Assembly (NCBI RefSeq): GCF_964204645.1
Contig: NC_134026.1
Coordinates: forward strand, 14,970,450 to 15,034,449
DNA: 64,000 bases
Direction of reading: 5' to 3'
DNA from: Tubulanus polymorphus
Lineage: Eukaryota; Nemertea; Palaeonemertea; Tubulaniformes; Tubulanidae
Positions 45,481-54,370 of the stretch are shown one piece after another. Within the stretch, counting starts at the first letter, position 1; every line of letters starts with the position of its first letter. Both the position numbers and the translations under genes were made by a program. The notes beneath the pieces were generated by a model, which was given only the letters and a program-made list of their open reading frames with translations, searched no databases and was not told the origin of the DNA.

Positions 45481-46239
45481 TTACTCTTTACATCTTATAA
45501 CTAATTCATAAATTACAGGAAAGTTATTCAAATCAATTAAATAACCATTATGATTTCTTATTTCTAATTTAAAATTATTGAAATGTGGGATACAAGGTTT
45601 GAAATCACATTCAGTTAAATTATAATTTATTTGAGTTCCAAATTGTTTGACATTTTTTAATGGTAAAATATTTAATAAACCAGAATTACAAATTGTATCT
45701 TTAGTTGCTTCAAATATTTTTGTAGGATCGATTAAATTGCAATAAATATAAAAGTGTGTAAAAGGTATTATATTTGAGTTACCTTCTGCGTATGCTGTAA
45801 CGGTATCTGGTGCAATTCCTAACAGTTTAGCTAAAGGTTTTCTTATTGTAAATTTAAATTGTTCGTCATTAGCTAACCTAATCTTTATTTTATTAGAACT
45901 AGCACTTTTTAAAATTCTAATACTAAATCCGGAATCACTTCCTAATTTAGCTCGAGCTTTTCTATTAATTTCTTGTGTTAATGTATCTAAATTATATTAT
46001 CCTGGTTTTAAATATATAAAAAACCATTTATTCCTTTTTTTGTAAAAGATTGAAAAAATTAAATGTTCTAGACTTTTATCCGATATATTATAAAAAGAAT
46101 TACATAAACTTATATTAACTAATTTTAAATCTACACAATTCTTAAATTCTTTATCTAATTGTACTAATAAATTATGAGATTTATAATTTGTAAGTTTTCT
46201 AGAATCAACAAATATTCTGTATTCTTTTAATTCTACCAT
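45481..46239 (-). pseudogene. Penton-like (jelly-roll vertex) protein with one nonsense codon
   Basis: A 253-codon frame with a single TAA at 45997-45999, where copy C and copy A have TTA (Leu). N-terminal part MVELKEYRIFVDSRKLT, LVNISLCNSFYNI, IYLKPG; after the stop RKPLAKLLGIAPD, FTHFYIYCNLIDPTK, LLNILPLKNVKQFGTQINYN and ELVIRCKE. Size, place near PolB, and beta-rich look fit the single jelly-roll penton of Polintons; the assignment is inference. Start context is AATAATGG, unlike its neighbours. Readthrough would restore the product; otherwise the element lacks it. Confidence 0.7.
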
Positions 46240-46307
46240 TATTTATAACATAAAAAAATTACCGCTCATCACTAAAAATTAATCTTAATAAAATTTTTCC
46301 TTAATAA
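46240..46307. other. Divergent spacer between penton-like and zinc-finger genes
   Basis: A 68-bp A+T-rich gap from which both strands are read outward. It has A- and T-runs (AAAAAAATTACC, AAAATTTTTCC), and CCGCTCATCACT resembles the ACTCATCACC string of the terminal repeats. Confidence 0.4.
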
Positions 46308-47606
46308 ACGGATGAGAAGATAGCATGCGAAATTTGTGGTGAACTTCTAAGAAAAAGTAATATGGCTCGACATATGAAAAAACATGATGAAAATTATAAA
46401 CCCCCTAAAATAAACTGTCCAAAATGTAATAAATTATTCTCAAGAAATTATGTTAAAAAACATTCAGAGAAGTGTAGAATTAATGGCGCAACGGCTAATG
46501 TTGATAGTAATTCTGCTGAAGTTGAACCTGAAGTTATTTGGAAAACACCTTTCTTATTCTATGATAAGGATAATATAAAAGATCATTTCTGTGAGCCTTG
46601 TCAAGTAAAATATAGCCCTGAAAATATAGAAGATTGGGAGAATCATCAATTTCGTAAAGCACATATAGATAAAATTTCTAATAAATTTGAAACTGAATTC
46701 AATGAAAGAAAAAATAATTTATTAGAAAAAATAAAATATGAGAAAACGTTACCAGATAATAAAGAAACAGTTGAAAAGTTAGAAAAACAATATAATGAAT
46801 TAACAAGAAAAACATATTATTGTAAATATTGTAAATTGATTATTACAACAAGTAATTCAAATCTACATAATAGAACAATAAAACATAAAGAAAACGTAAG
46901 AAAATACCAAGAGCTTAATGAAGATCTATTACCAAGAAATTATAAACAAAAATGCCCACAATGTAGTTATGCGACCTTAAGGCAAGAAGGTACTGTGTTA
47001 TTTTGTGTTGAATGTGGATGGCAAAAGAATTTATGGGGTGAAGAAAAAACTAGAGATTTTCTCATAGAACCAAAATTAAATTATCTAGATGAAATTTTTA
47101 AAATATTTTCTATAGAAGATCATACACCAGAATATATGCAATGGCTTGAAAAAATGAAAATAATAGAAAATAAAAATGGTGAAATAACTAAAAAAGATAT
47201 TATAAAAACAATTATTCCACCAACATTTAACACAAAACAAAAGAAAATGTATTTATATTTATTATTTAACGATTATTATGAAAAACCTAAATTAACAGAA
47301 GAAGATATGGAAAATATAAAAAAAATATTTAAACAAATATTAATGTATCATTTGGAAAATAGAATAACAGATTCAATAAATTATGAATTCTTTTTAAATA
47401 AGATTGTAAATTATTTAAACCTAGATATTATAATTCCATTTGATGAATTAACAAACAAAAAGAAACAAAGAGAGCGAGATGAAATGTGGAACAAGATAGA
47501 ACTTTATTTAAATGAGAAAAATGGAATGGAAGAAGAACCTGAACAATTAAATGAAAATGAAGAAGCCAATAGTGATTTCGAGTTTGATGATATAGATCCA
47601 TTTTAA
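46308..47606 (+). CDS. Zinc-finger protein (414 aa from ATG 46362; ancestral start probably 46308)
   Basis: Several Cys/His units: CEIC...H...H upstream of the first ATG, CPKCNKLF..H...C (C19/C22 from ATG), FCEPCQVKY..H, YYCKYCKLI...H...H and a ribbon CPQC...FCVECGW. The frame is open upstream to a stop at 46305-46307; the codon where other genes have TAAATGG reads TAAACGG (46308-46310). Use of 46362 would lose the first finger's Cys pair. The second half is helical (YLYLLFNDYYEKPKL, FDELTNKKKQRERDEM) with an acidic tail. DNA or RNA binding is likely. Its stop overlaps the PolB stop by 4 bp (convergent). Homologous fragments are in copy G. Confidence 0.75.
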   Translation, partial: TDEKIACEICGELLRKSNMARHMKKHDENYKPPKINCPKCNKLFSRNYVKKHSEKCRINGATANVDSNSAEVEPEVIWKTPFLFYDKDNIKDHFCEPCQVKYSPENIEDWENHQFRKAHIDKISNKFETEFNERKNNLLEKIKYEKTLPDNKETVEKLEKQYNELTRKTYYCKYCKLIITTSNSNLHNRTIKHKENVRKYQELNEDLLPRNYKQKCPQCSYATLRQEGTVLFCVECGWQKNLWGEEKTRDFLIEPKLNYLDEIFKIFSIEDHTPEYMQWLEKMKIIENKNGEITKKDIIKTIIPPTFNTKQKKMYLYLLFNDYYEKPKLTEEDMENIKKIFKQILMYHLENRITDSINYEFFLNKIVNYLNLDIIIPFDELTNKKKQRERDEMWNKIELYLNEKNGMEEEPEQLNENEEANSDFEFDDIDPF

Positions 47607-50600
47607 TAACCATAAGGTAATGTTTTTATACCATCATCTGAAATATGCCTTTTATCATCAAATGGATTTAAACTAGTTTTTTCAACTTCATTAATGTACA
47701 TCTCATGATCTTCTGATCTTAAACAATTCATCTTGTGTTTCATTACAATTGATTTATATAAACACTTTATATAATCTTGAAATTCTATATGTTTATCAAC
47801 CACATGTTTTGTTATTCCTTTTAACTTTTTAGCTTCATGATCTTTTGTTCTGTAACTATACATTTTACTTCTTATCCCAACAAATTCAGTCATTTCATCA
47901 CCTCCTAATTCATCTTTAAATTTACAAGGAATCTTTTTATTATCATTGCTAAATAGTTCATGATCTTTAGGATAATTGCTAAAATCAAAATGATGTTTTA
48001 ATGTTTTTAAGTCTTTTGTTATGTCATTTGTCTTGATTTTTAGTATGTACGCATCCGTATTTTTTTGGATTAATGGGAACCCAGAATTGAATGTTCCATC
48101 ATCTGTTGATAAATCATAAACATAGTCAGTTGGGTTATATATTTCAAATAAATCTTTAACTTCTTCAGTTAAATCTTTTTCTACATGCCTTAAATTAAAG
48201 CAATTTGGTTTAGATTTAATCAATCCAATATTCATATTGAAGCCTAATGAACTGCATAACACATTTAACCCACTTATTGCACATTTTCCATTCTGTGCAA
48301 AGGTTATCGTTTTATCCTTTATAAATTTTTTAGTACCATCGGCTGCGTAGAACCCAATGAAGAACCATTTTCTAAGATTATATTCTGAATTTAATATATA
48401 ATCTGGTACTATTTTTTCTTTAGTTGAAGTATTACTTTTCACTATTGCATGAATATAGAATTCATCATTATATTTTATAGCAAAATCTTTAGGATTATTT
48501 ACAAGTATTCTATAAACCGCGGATGATTTCATAACATCCATGATTCTAAATGTTTTATGTGAATAAACTTCTTCACAGAATTTCTTAATTCTTTCTAATA
48601 ATTTTAAGTCTTGATTGCATAAATACCAACAATATTTATTACCCCAAACATATTTATACACACCTGCTGAACCATCACCCATGAAAAATCCTTTGATAAA
48701 ATATTCTTTTTCTTCCAATGTTTCGGGTTCTATATTATAAATATTATCAATTATTTCATCAAATGACATATGATTCATTCTTGGGAAAAATCTTTTATGT
48801 AATAATTCATCTCCAATTTTTATATCAGTTGGTTTTATTTCATCACCATTTCGTTTAATTAAACTGTGGTCTTCAGTAACATCTACAAATCCTAATTTAG
48901 TTCTAACTCTATAGATTTTCTTATTTGTTTTATGTCTAATAATATTCTTTAATTTTTTCCATCCATTTCTTGTCCAAACATCTATTAAACCATTTATTTG
49001 TATTAGTTCTTTTTCACCATATGAAATATAAGATTTATTTTGATTAGGAATTATTTCTGAAATTCTTCTAATTAATATTTGGTTATTGTATTTTAATAAT
49101 ATTGGGGTGTCAGCTGTTACAGAATCGAAGTATAGAATTTCTATATGTTTTTCCCCAAACAATGGTTGTAATACATTGTAATAAAAATCATACATTAATA
49201 ATTTTGATATTTCTAAAACTGTTGAACCAATGAAAATGGGTTTATTAAATTTCATTGACGTTCTTTTTAATTTTACTGCTGTTAAATAATCTTCAAATCT
49301 TTTATTTCCTAAATGTCTAGGACTTGATTGTAGGTGTCTCAATCGTTCAGAATTATTTACTAATTCAATATCATTTCTATTTCTAATATTTTCACATGTT
49401 TTACCATAAAAACTATTGTTCATTAATTTGAAGAAATCTTTTTCAAAATCTGTTTTTGATATGGTTCTCTGTTGAGTATTGAAATCTATATATTTTTCTA
49501 ACCACTTTGATTGATTAAATTCAATATATCTATGTACTTTCTTTAATTTCATTCCTTGTTTTAGATAAAATTTTAACATTCTATAATGAACAATATAATT
49601 ATATTTATTATTTTGAGTAAGTATTAATTTTTCTGTAAAAACATGATCTTTCGGTTTTATTTTCTTCTGGTATTCACTTAAATAACTATCATCTACAGTT
49701 AAATGTTCTGGGCAATAAGGTAAGTTTCTTGTTTTAAACTTTATGTTATCAGGATATTCTAAATCAACTACAAAGAAATAACCAATTGGTGCTTCATCTT
49801 CTAAACTCATAATTGCGCTTTCCCAATTAGTTTTATCATCATTTTCAACTTCTGTTAATATAAAATTTTTATATGGTTGAGGTTGCATCATTGCCCAACC
49901 ATATAAATTATTGGCGTCAATATATAATAATTTATATTCATCATTTGCTTTAAAATACCTATCTCCCATAACACCACTAATTCCACCTCTAATTGAGTTT
50001 TCAAATAATAAAACCATATCTGGTTCTTTTAATAAATCTAATTCTACATTTGTATATTTTAAACCACATTGCCAGGTTAAACCAGGACTTGAATAACAAT
50101 AACAAGGATCAACATTAAAATGATTCAAATTAACTTCTCTAAATTTTTCAAATATGTCAGCTAATATCATAACATCTGATTTTAAATATAAATCAACTAA
50201 TTCACCATGATTTTTCATCTTAAAATGGTTCCAAATATTTAATGTTCTATCAAAAACTTCGTCTTTCACATACTCCTCTTTTAATTTATCATAAAATTGA
50301 TCTTTTAATAATTCTGTTACATTAAAATCATCATGTGTTTTATAAAATGAATAAGGAATTGCGCCTTTATATCTCAGTAATTTAAAATCTTGTTCATTTG
50401 GATAATAATATCGAGTTATAACAAAATCATTATCAACTAAACTTTTTGATAAATTATCTAATGAACTTGCTAGAAATCTATAAGAATCTAAAAATCTAAT
50501 GCAACCAAATTGAAATGAAATATAATTTTCAGATGTTTTAGCTAATAGTTTAAAATCATATTTTCTTACATTTGCTTCATTCATAGCATTATATTCTTCT

Positions 50601-52666
50601 ATTTCTTGATTAATTGCACCCAATTTTCCTGATAATTGTTTTATAAATAGATGGGTATCATATCCTGATAAATTATGAAATAATATTGGTACAAAATTTA
50701 CTTTTTTAGCTTGTAAATTGCAATCTTCATGAGCAGCTCCACGATATTTTGAATTCAAATGATCATGATCTCTAACTCTTTTATCAAATGAATAAAAACG
50801 TTTTTCACAATAACAACAATGAGTTGCATAATTAAAATCAATTTCATCTTCTTTTGTCATAACTATTCTTTTATTTTTGTTTAATAATTTTGCAAAATCA
50901 CTTTCTAATTCAATAATTTTATCACAAAAATCATTAACTACATTTTCACCTCTAAAAGAAATATATTGACTTTCATATAATTCAGGATAATTTGATTTTA
51001 TGTAAATTCCATAAGCAGCAGCTCTTTGATGAACTTTTTTAATTGTATTTATAATTGGCGGGTCTTGTATTGTGTCTTCATTTAATTCATTTCCTTTATC
51101 CATTGATTTTAATAATTGCTTTTTGTTATATATTTCTTTTCTATCTTGATCAGTTAATTCTTTATTCAACGATTCAAAATCCCCATAAATTACAAATGGA
51201 ACAATATTTTTAAATTTATGATTAGTAAATTTCAATTTATAATCTTTTTCTGTTGGCATTATTAATTTACAAAAATCTTTATTATCACATAATTCTTTAT
51301 GTTTTAATAATGTATTCTCAGTCATAAATTTGGATAAACATTTTCTACATAGATAAATTTTATTATGATGATCACTTTCTGTTCTAAAGAATAAATCAAT
51401 TTGTTTTAACCACATATAATGTTCATTTTCATCTTTTTTGTAATATAACAAATCTATAGCATTTTCATCATCATAATATTCTGTTAAATATAAAGCTTCC
51501 AATGTATAATCTTTAATATTTTCACCTTTTGTCTTTGGTAATTGCATTAATTCGAATACATTTATTTTTAAATTATTAACTTTTTCTATTTTAGGAATCA
51601 TTTTTATAGTTACTGGATATTGATCAATTTTATATAATGTTTCATATTTCCGATAATCTGTTATTCTACAAACATTTTCCTGTGTTGGATGTAAACAACT
51701 AATAATTGACCATAGAAAACATTTATTATCTTCATTTTGAACATTTATTACTGCTTTTGTTGTAAACGGTAATTTGATATAACTTGATGCTTTCATATCC
51801 TTTTCTGTTGTAAAGTTTGAATCATTTTTAAACATTTTATTACTTTTTGATGTTTTATTCCTTTTTGTATTATAAACATTTAAATCTAAATATATAATTT
51901 CATTCAATGTTAAGCCAGAACCCTCAAAATATCTTTCTTCAATATGACGTTTAAATTCATTTAATATTTTTTCTAACTTCTCTTTTATTTGTGTTTTTGA
52001 AATTATTTCTTCAGAGTGTGTTTGAATATTATAATCCATTTTTTCTTCTGACTTTATAAAACTTACTTTCCCAGAGATACTAATTTTTGGATATTCAACA
52101 TCTGTTATCAAATCTAGTATTTTTTCTATTATTTCATTAAATTTACTATAATCTTCTATTGTTGTACCTTTAAAAAATCTAAATATAATAGCTGCAGGAC
52201 CAATTTTACTATGTAATGTTTCTAAGATTTCAATTGTATCTTTTATTTCTAGTGAATCAATATAATTTCTAATATTTTCCATGTAAGGTTTATTTGAAAT
52301 GGATTTAGTTTTTGAAGTTGATTCTTTTACTTGTTGAGGTTTATCATCAAAATAATCTATTCCTAAAACATTATTTCTCAAATTTTGATGGTGTTTTTCT
52401 GTTTCGAGATGTTTATTATAATTCCTTTTTGTTATAAATTCATCACAAACTTCACATTTTATTTCATCCACATTCATATTTTCTAATCGTTCTTTTCTTT
52501 CAATGGAATTTTCTGGAGTTTCAAAATCTATAACATTTTTTATATGATTTGAAGATTTTTCATGTTTAGATTTATTAGATTTATCGATGTATTTTTTACA
52601 ATATTGACAATAATATTGATTTTTATTGATATTATTGTTTTCTAGTTGGTGTTCATTCTCCCCCAT
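47603..52666 (-). CDS. Protein-primed DNA polymerase B with in-frame intein (1687 aa; 1332 after splicing)
   Basis: Replicates the linear element using a protein primer. N-terminal zinc fingers (C20/C23; C71/C74), a KCFLWSII block (C316) with EHYMWLKQI (H416), a finger CRKC at 440-443, Exo I GDFES (D496/E498), a Cys/His EndoVII-like block (CYC 618-620, RVRDHDH 630-636, RGAAH 642-646, C649), Exo II HNLSGYD (D670), Exo III YLKSD (827-831), motif A YIDANNLYG (D917), motif B FFKLMNNSFYGK (~1078-1089), and motif C YFD/TD split by the intein at 1182-1536. The C-terminal tail is short. Start TAAATGGG. All key residues are present; activity would require splicing. No separate terminal protein gene is seen; it may lie in the N-terminal part. 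Confidence 0.93.
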   Translation of the reverse strand: MGENEHQLENNNINKNQYYCQYCKKYIDKSNKSKHEKSSNHIKNVIDFETPENSIERKERLENMNVDEIKCEVCDEFITKRNYNKHLETEKHHQNLRNNVLGIDYFDDKPQQVKESTSKTKSISNKPYMENIRNYIDSLEIKDTIEILETLHSKIGPAAIIFRFFKGTTIEDYSKFNEIIEKILDLITDVEYPKISISGKVSFIKSEEKMDYNIQTHSEEIISKTQIKEKLEKILNEFKRHIEERYFEGSGLTLNEIIYLDLNVYNTKRNKTSKSNKMFKNDSNFTTEKDMKASSYIKLPFTTKAVINVQNEDNKCFLWSIISCLHPTQENVCRITDYRKYETLYKIDQYPVTIKMIPKIEKVNNLKINVFELMQLPKTKGENIKDYTLEALYLTEYYDDENAIDLLYYKKDENEHYMWLKQIDLFFRTESDHHNKIYLCRKCLSKFMTENTLLKHKELCDNKDFCKLIMPTEKDYKLKFTNHKFKNIVPFVIYGDFESLNKELTDQDRKEIYNKKQLLKSMDKGNELNEDTIQDPPIINTIKKVHQRAAAYGIYIKSNYPELYESQYISFRGENVVNDFCDKIIELESDFAKLLNKNKRIVMTKEDEIDFNYATHCCYCEKRFYSFDKRVRDHDHLNSKYRGAAHEDCNLQAKKVNFVPILFHNLSGYDTHLFIKQLSGKLGAINQEIEEYNAMNEANVRKYDFKLLAKTSENYISFQFGCIRFLDSYRFLASSLDNLSKSLVDNDFVITRYYYPNEQDFKLLRYKGAIPYSFYKTHDDFNVTELLKDQFYDKLKEEYVKDEVFDRTLNIWNHFKMKNHGELVDLYLKSDVMILADIFEKFREVNLNHFNVDPCYCYSSPGLTWQCGLKYTNVELDLLKEPDMVLLFENSIRGGISGVMGDRYFKANDEYKLLYIDANNLYGWAMMQPQPYKNFILTEVENDDKTNWESAIMSLEDEAPIGYFFVVDLEYPDNIKFKTRNLPYCPEHLTVDDSYLSEYQKKIKPKDHVFTEKLILTQNNKYNYIVHYRMLKFYLKQGMKLKKVHRYIEFNQSKWLEKYIDFNTQQRTISKTDFEKDFFKLMNNSFYGKTCENIRNRNDIELVNNSERLRHLQSSPRHLGNKRFEDYLTAVKLKRTSMKFNKPIFIGSTVLEISKLLMYDFYYNVLQPLFGEKHIEILYFDSVTADTPILLKYNNQILIRRISEIIPNQNKSYISYGEKELIQINGLIDVWTRNGWKKLKNIIRHKTNKKIYRVRTKLGFVDVTEDHSLIKRNGDEIKPTDIKIGDELLHKRFFPRMNHMSFDEIIDNIYNIEPETLEEKEYFIKGFFMGDGSAGVYKYVWGNKYCWYLCNQDLKLLERIKKFCEEVYSHKTFRIMDVMKSSAVYRILVNNPKDFAIKYNDEFYIHAIVKSNTSTKEKIVPDYILNSEYNLRKWFFIGFYAADGTKKFIKDKTITFAQNGKCAISGLNVLCSSLGFNMNIGLIKSKPNCFNLRHVEKDLTEEVKDLFEIYNPTDYVYDLSTDDGTFNSGFPLIQKNTDAYILKIKTNDITKDLKTLKHHFDFSNYPKDHELFSNDNKKIPCKFKDELGGDEMTEFVGIRSKMYSYRTKDHEAKKLKGITKHVVDKHIEFQDYIKCLYKSIVMKHKMNCLRSEDHEMYINEVEKTSLNPFDDKRHISDDGIKTLPYGY
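48059..49123 (-). other. Intein with LAGLIDADG homing endonuclease in PolB motif C (355 aa)
   Basis: Host residues YFD end at 49124; the insert starts Ser-1 (SVTADTPILL, block A) and ends Asn-355 (FPLIQKN, block G) before TDAYILKIK, giving a continuous YFD-TD catalytic motif after removal. Block B is VTEDHSLI with T83/H86. The endonuclease motifs are FIKGFFMGDGS (D150) and FFIGFYAADGT (D262). The block F region is YVYDLSTDDGTFNSG. The residue before the terminal Asn is Lys instead of the usual His, which is tolerated in some inteins. The first extein residue is Thr, a valid nucleophile. The insertion site is that of the well-known polymerase inteins of archaea. Splicing and homing are inferred. 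Confidence 0.92.
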
Positions 52667-52670
52667 TTAT

Positions 52671-52781
52671 TAGGAAAAAAAATTACTTGTGGTGATGAGT
52701 GTTAGAAAAAAAATTACTTGTGGTGATGAGTGGTGTCTCGTACTTCGTACTCTGATCTGAAAGCCTACTTTTCCAATTACT
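52671..52781 (-). repeat. Right terminal inverted repeat of element B
   Basis: Inverse of 36329-36440; ends CCAATTACT. It includes two direct TTACTTGTGGTGATGAGT units with a T/C difference from the left arm. It starts 4 bp upstream of the PolB start. Confidence 0.92.
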
Positions 52782-52787
52782 GGCTTC
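52782..52787. repeat. Target site duplication, right (GGCTTC)
   Basis: Exact copy of the six bases at 36323-36328. Confidence 0.9.
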
Positions 52788-53109
52788 CTTACCTTACCGC
52801 TGTCGCCGATACAATCCGTATGATATCCTTCAGCTCACTTCAATCTCCAGATACTGCATGGGAATTTTGATAAATCCACGTTATAAAGGCACTGTCGAGC
52901 CGTAAACATCGGAAATTTGGCTCCGTTCAATTAGTAGCCATGTTGTATTTTCTTTCCGATATTTCTCTCTTCTTTTCGAGGAAGATCTGCAAAAACCGTA
53001 ATGTTTCCAATGTCTCCGTTTTTAACGCATGCGCATTAGTGAGTGTTGGGGAAATTCTCTAAGTCCAGAAATCGGTTGAGTGCGCAGGCGTCACTACATG
53101 TCAGAATGT

Positions 53110-53202
53110 CATGATTTGAAAGTTTAACAATATGTCTCCATGCCTACCAACTGAAGTTTGGTACGTAGGCATGGAAACATATTGTTAAACTTTCAAATCA
53201 TG
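53110..53202. repeat. Near-perfect 93-bp inverted repeat
   Basis: CATGATTTGAAAGTTTAAC at the left is repeated inverted at the right (GTTAAACTTTCAAATCATG); arms of ~40 bp with two or three differences around a short loop (AACTGAAGTTTGG). A small foldback element or MITE is likely. Confidence 0.75.
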
Positions 53203-53293
53203 GAGTCACTTCTCTTCATTTAACCCCTTTAAGTGAAGTCTTTTTGGATATCCTTCAATACAGTTTCAAATGGATTTAAAAATGATGATTTAG

Positions 53294-53337
53294 GTCGACT
53301 GCCCGTCCTTTCTGGTCCTACTAAGACCTTTATCAGG
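53294..53337 (-). ncRNA. Possible degraded Penelope-type hammerhead motif
   Basis: The minus strand reads CCTGATAAAGGTC, a loop, GGACCAGAAAGGAC. This resembles the CTGATGA - stem II - GAAA core found with Penelope-like elements, with one core change (CTGATAA). The stem is imperfect and the ribozyme is probably inactive. Confidence 0.25.
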
Positions 53338-53501
53338 TATGTACTACCAAAACAAACTGAGCTAGGCCACCTGGAATGCTCTCAAGTCAGGTTGAAATAG
53401 ACATTAGATATACTGGTTGGTCAGTTGGTTCGGTTGTGAAGTGTGGAAGCTAAGAAAGCCTACCGGTATTTATTTGTCTATAGCAGGCCTATTATATAGT
53501 A

Positions 53502-53837
53502 GCCAATACCATTTTGGTACGTAGTTGTTACCCGTACATGACTGTACGGTGATCTCCACAGGTTAACCGTACGTGAGTTCCCCACTAACGCCGTACGTGA
53601 GTTCCTAGAAGCCAATACCATTTAGGTACGTAGTTGTTACCCGTACGTGACTGTACGGTGATCTCCACAGGTTAACCGTACGTGAGTTCCCCACTAACGC
53701 CGTACGTGAGTTCCTAGTAGCCAATACCATTTAGGTACGTAGTTGTTACCCGTACGTGCCTGTACGGTGATCTCCACAGGTTAACCGTACGTGAGTTCCC
53801 CACTAACGCCGTACGTGAGTTCCTAGTAGCCAATACC
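53502..53837. repeat. 109-bp tandem repeat, three units
   Basis: Units start GCCAATACCATTT at 53502, 53611 and 53720, with a partial at 53829. Each contains GTACGTAGTTGTTACCCGTA, TGTACGGTGATCTCCACAGG and two GTACGTGAGTTCC strings. Units 2 and 3 are nearly identical. A single diverged relative lies near 21585. Confidence 0.85.
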
Positions 53838-53838
53838 A

Positions 53839-53941
53839 ATAGAAATCAAAAAGTTTTAAATAAAAAAACAATAAGTTAAATAAGTTAGTATTAGATAAAG
53901 TAACTTATTGTTTTTTTATTTAAATCTTTTTGATTTCTATT
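53839..53941. repeat. Inverted repeat of ~44-bp arms at the left edge of copy F
   Basis: AATAGAAATCAAAAAG and following A+T-rich sequence are repeated inverted (CTTTTTGATTTCTATT), around a short GTATTAGATAAAG loop. It marks the change from host repeats to A+T-rich Polinton-like sequence, but the ends do not start with AG, so it is not a standard terminus. Confidence 0.6.
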
Positions 53942-54370
53942 CGCGCTATTGGTTAACAAGAATTGACTAGAATTCAAATAGATTTAACAAGAAATTCAAT
54001 AACTTTAACTGTTAGTATCACTCTTGTATTATTTCATTGTTTCTCTTATTGAATAAGCCAACTAACTAATATCACTCTTGTATTATCCTAGTCAAATGTA
54101 AAGAATTTACAATATCATACTTGAATGAATTAAAACATAAATTACTTATGTTACTTCATTTTCAGAAATAAAGCATAATATGTATTTAATACCATTAATA
54201 GGTATTTAATACCATTAATACGTATTTGATACGTATTTAATACATGGTATTAGGGTATCTAATAGGGTATCTAATACATTGATACCTCAACCCCCCTTTT
54301 TATTAACTTTTATTTTCATACATTTCAACTAATATATTTTATATTTTCAGCTAATTTAACAGTTGATTTC
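53942..54370. other. A+T-rich intergenic stretch of copy F with TATTTAATAC repeats
   Basis: No gene. It contains ATTGACTAGAATTCAAATAG (like the intergenic repeats of element B), a TATCACTCTTGTATTAT pair (54015, 54061) and a cluster of TATTTAATACCATTAATA repeats with inverse forms at 54180-54290. Confidence 0.5.

Larger units (their letters stand above)
36329..52781. mobile_element. Near-complete Polinton/Maverick (element B, 16.45 kb)
   Basis: Bounded by ~111-bp inverted repeats and a 6-bp duplication. It has the diagnostic Polinton set: protein-primed PolB, retroviral-type integrase, packaging ATPase, double jelly-roll capsid protein and a penton-like protein, plus eight or more small genes. 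No separate adenovirus-type maturation protease was recognised. Two genes carry single nonsense codons and one has lost its start codon, so it is recently but not perfectly intact. Most genes lie on the minus strand, with the OB-like and zinc-finger genes on the plus strand. Confidence 0.93.
52788..53501. other. Host sequence with a long hairpin
   Basis: No gene. Host-type composition. It includes the hairpin at 53110-53202 and a Penelope-type motif at 53294-53337. Confidence 0.5.

Noticed and set aside
36329-52781. Virophage or giant-virus contamination
   Set aside because: Exact target duplication, flanking host repeats and nested decayed copies show chromosomal residence.
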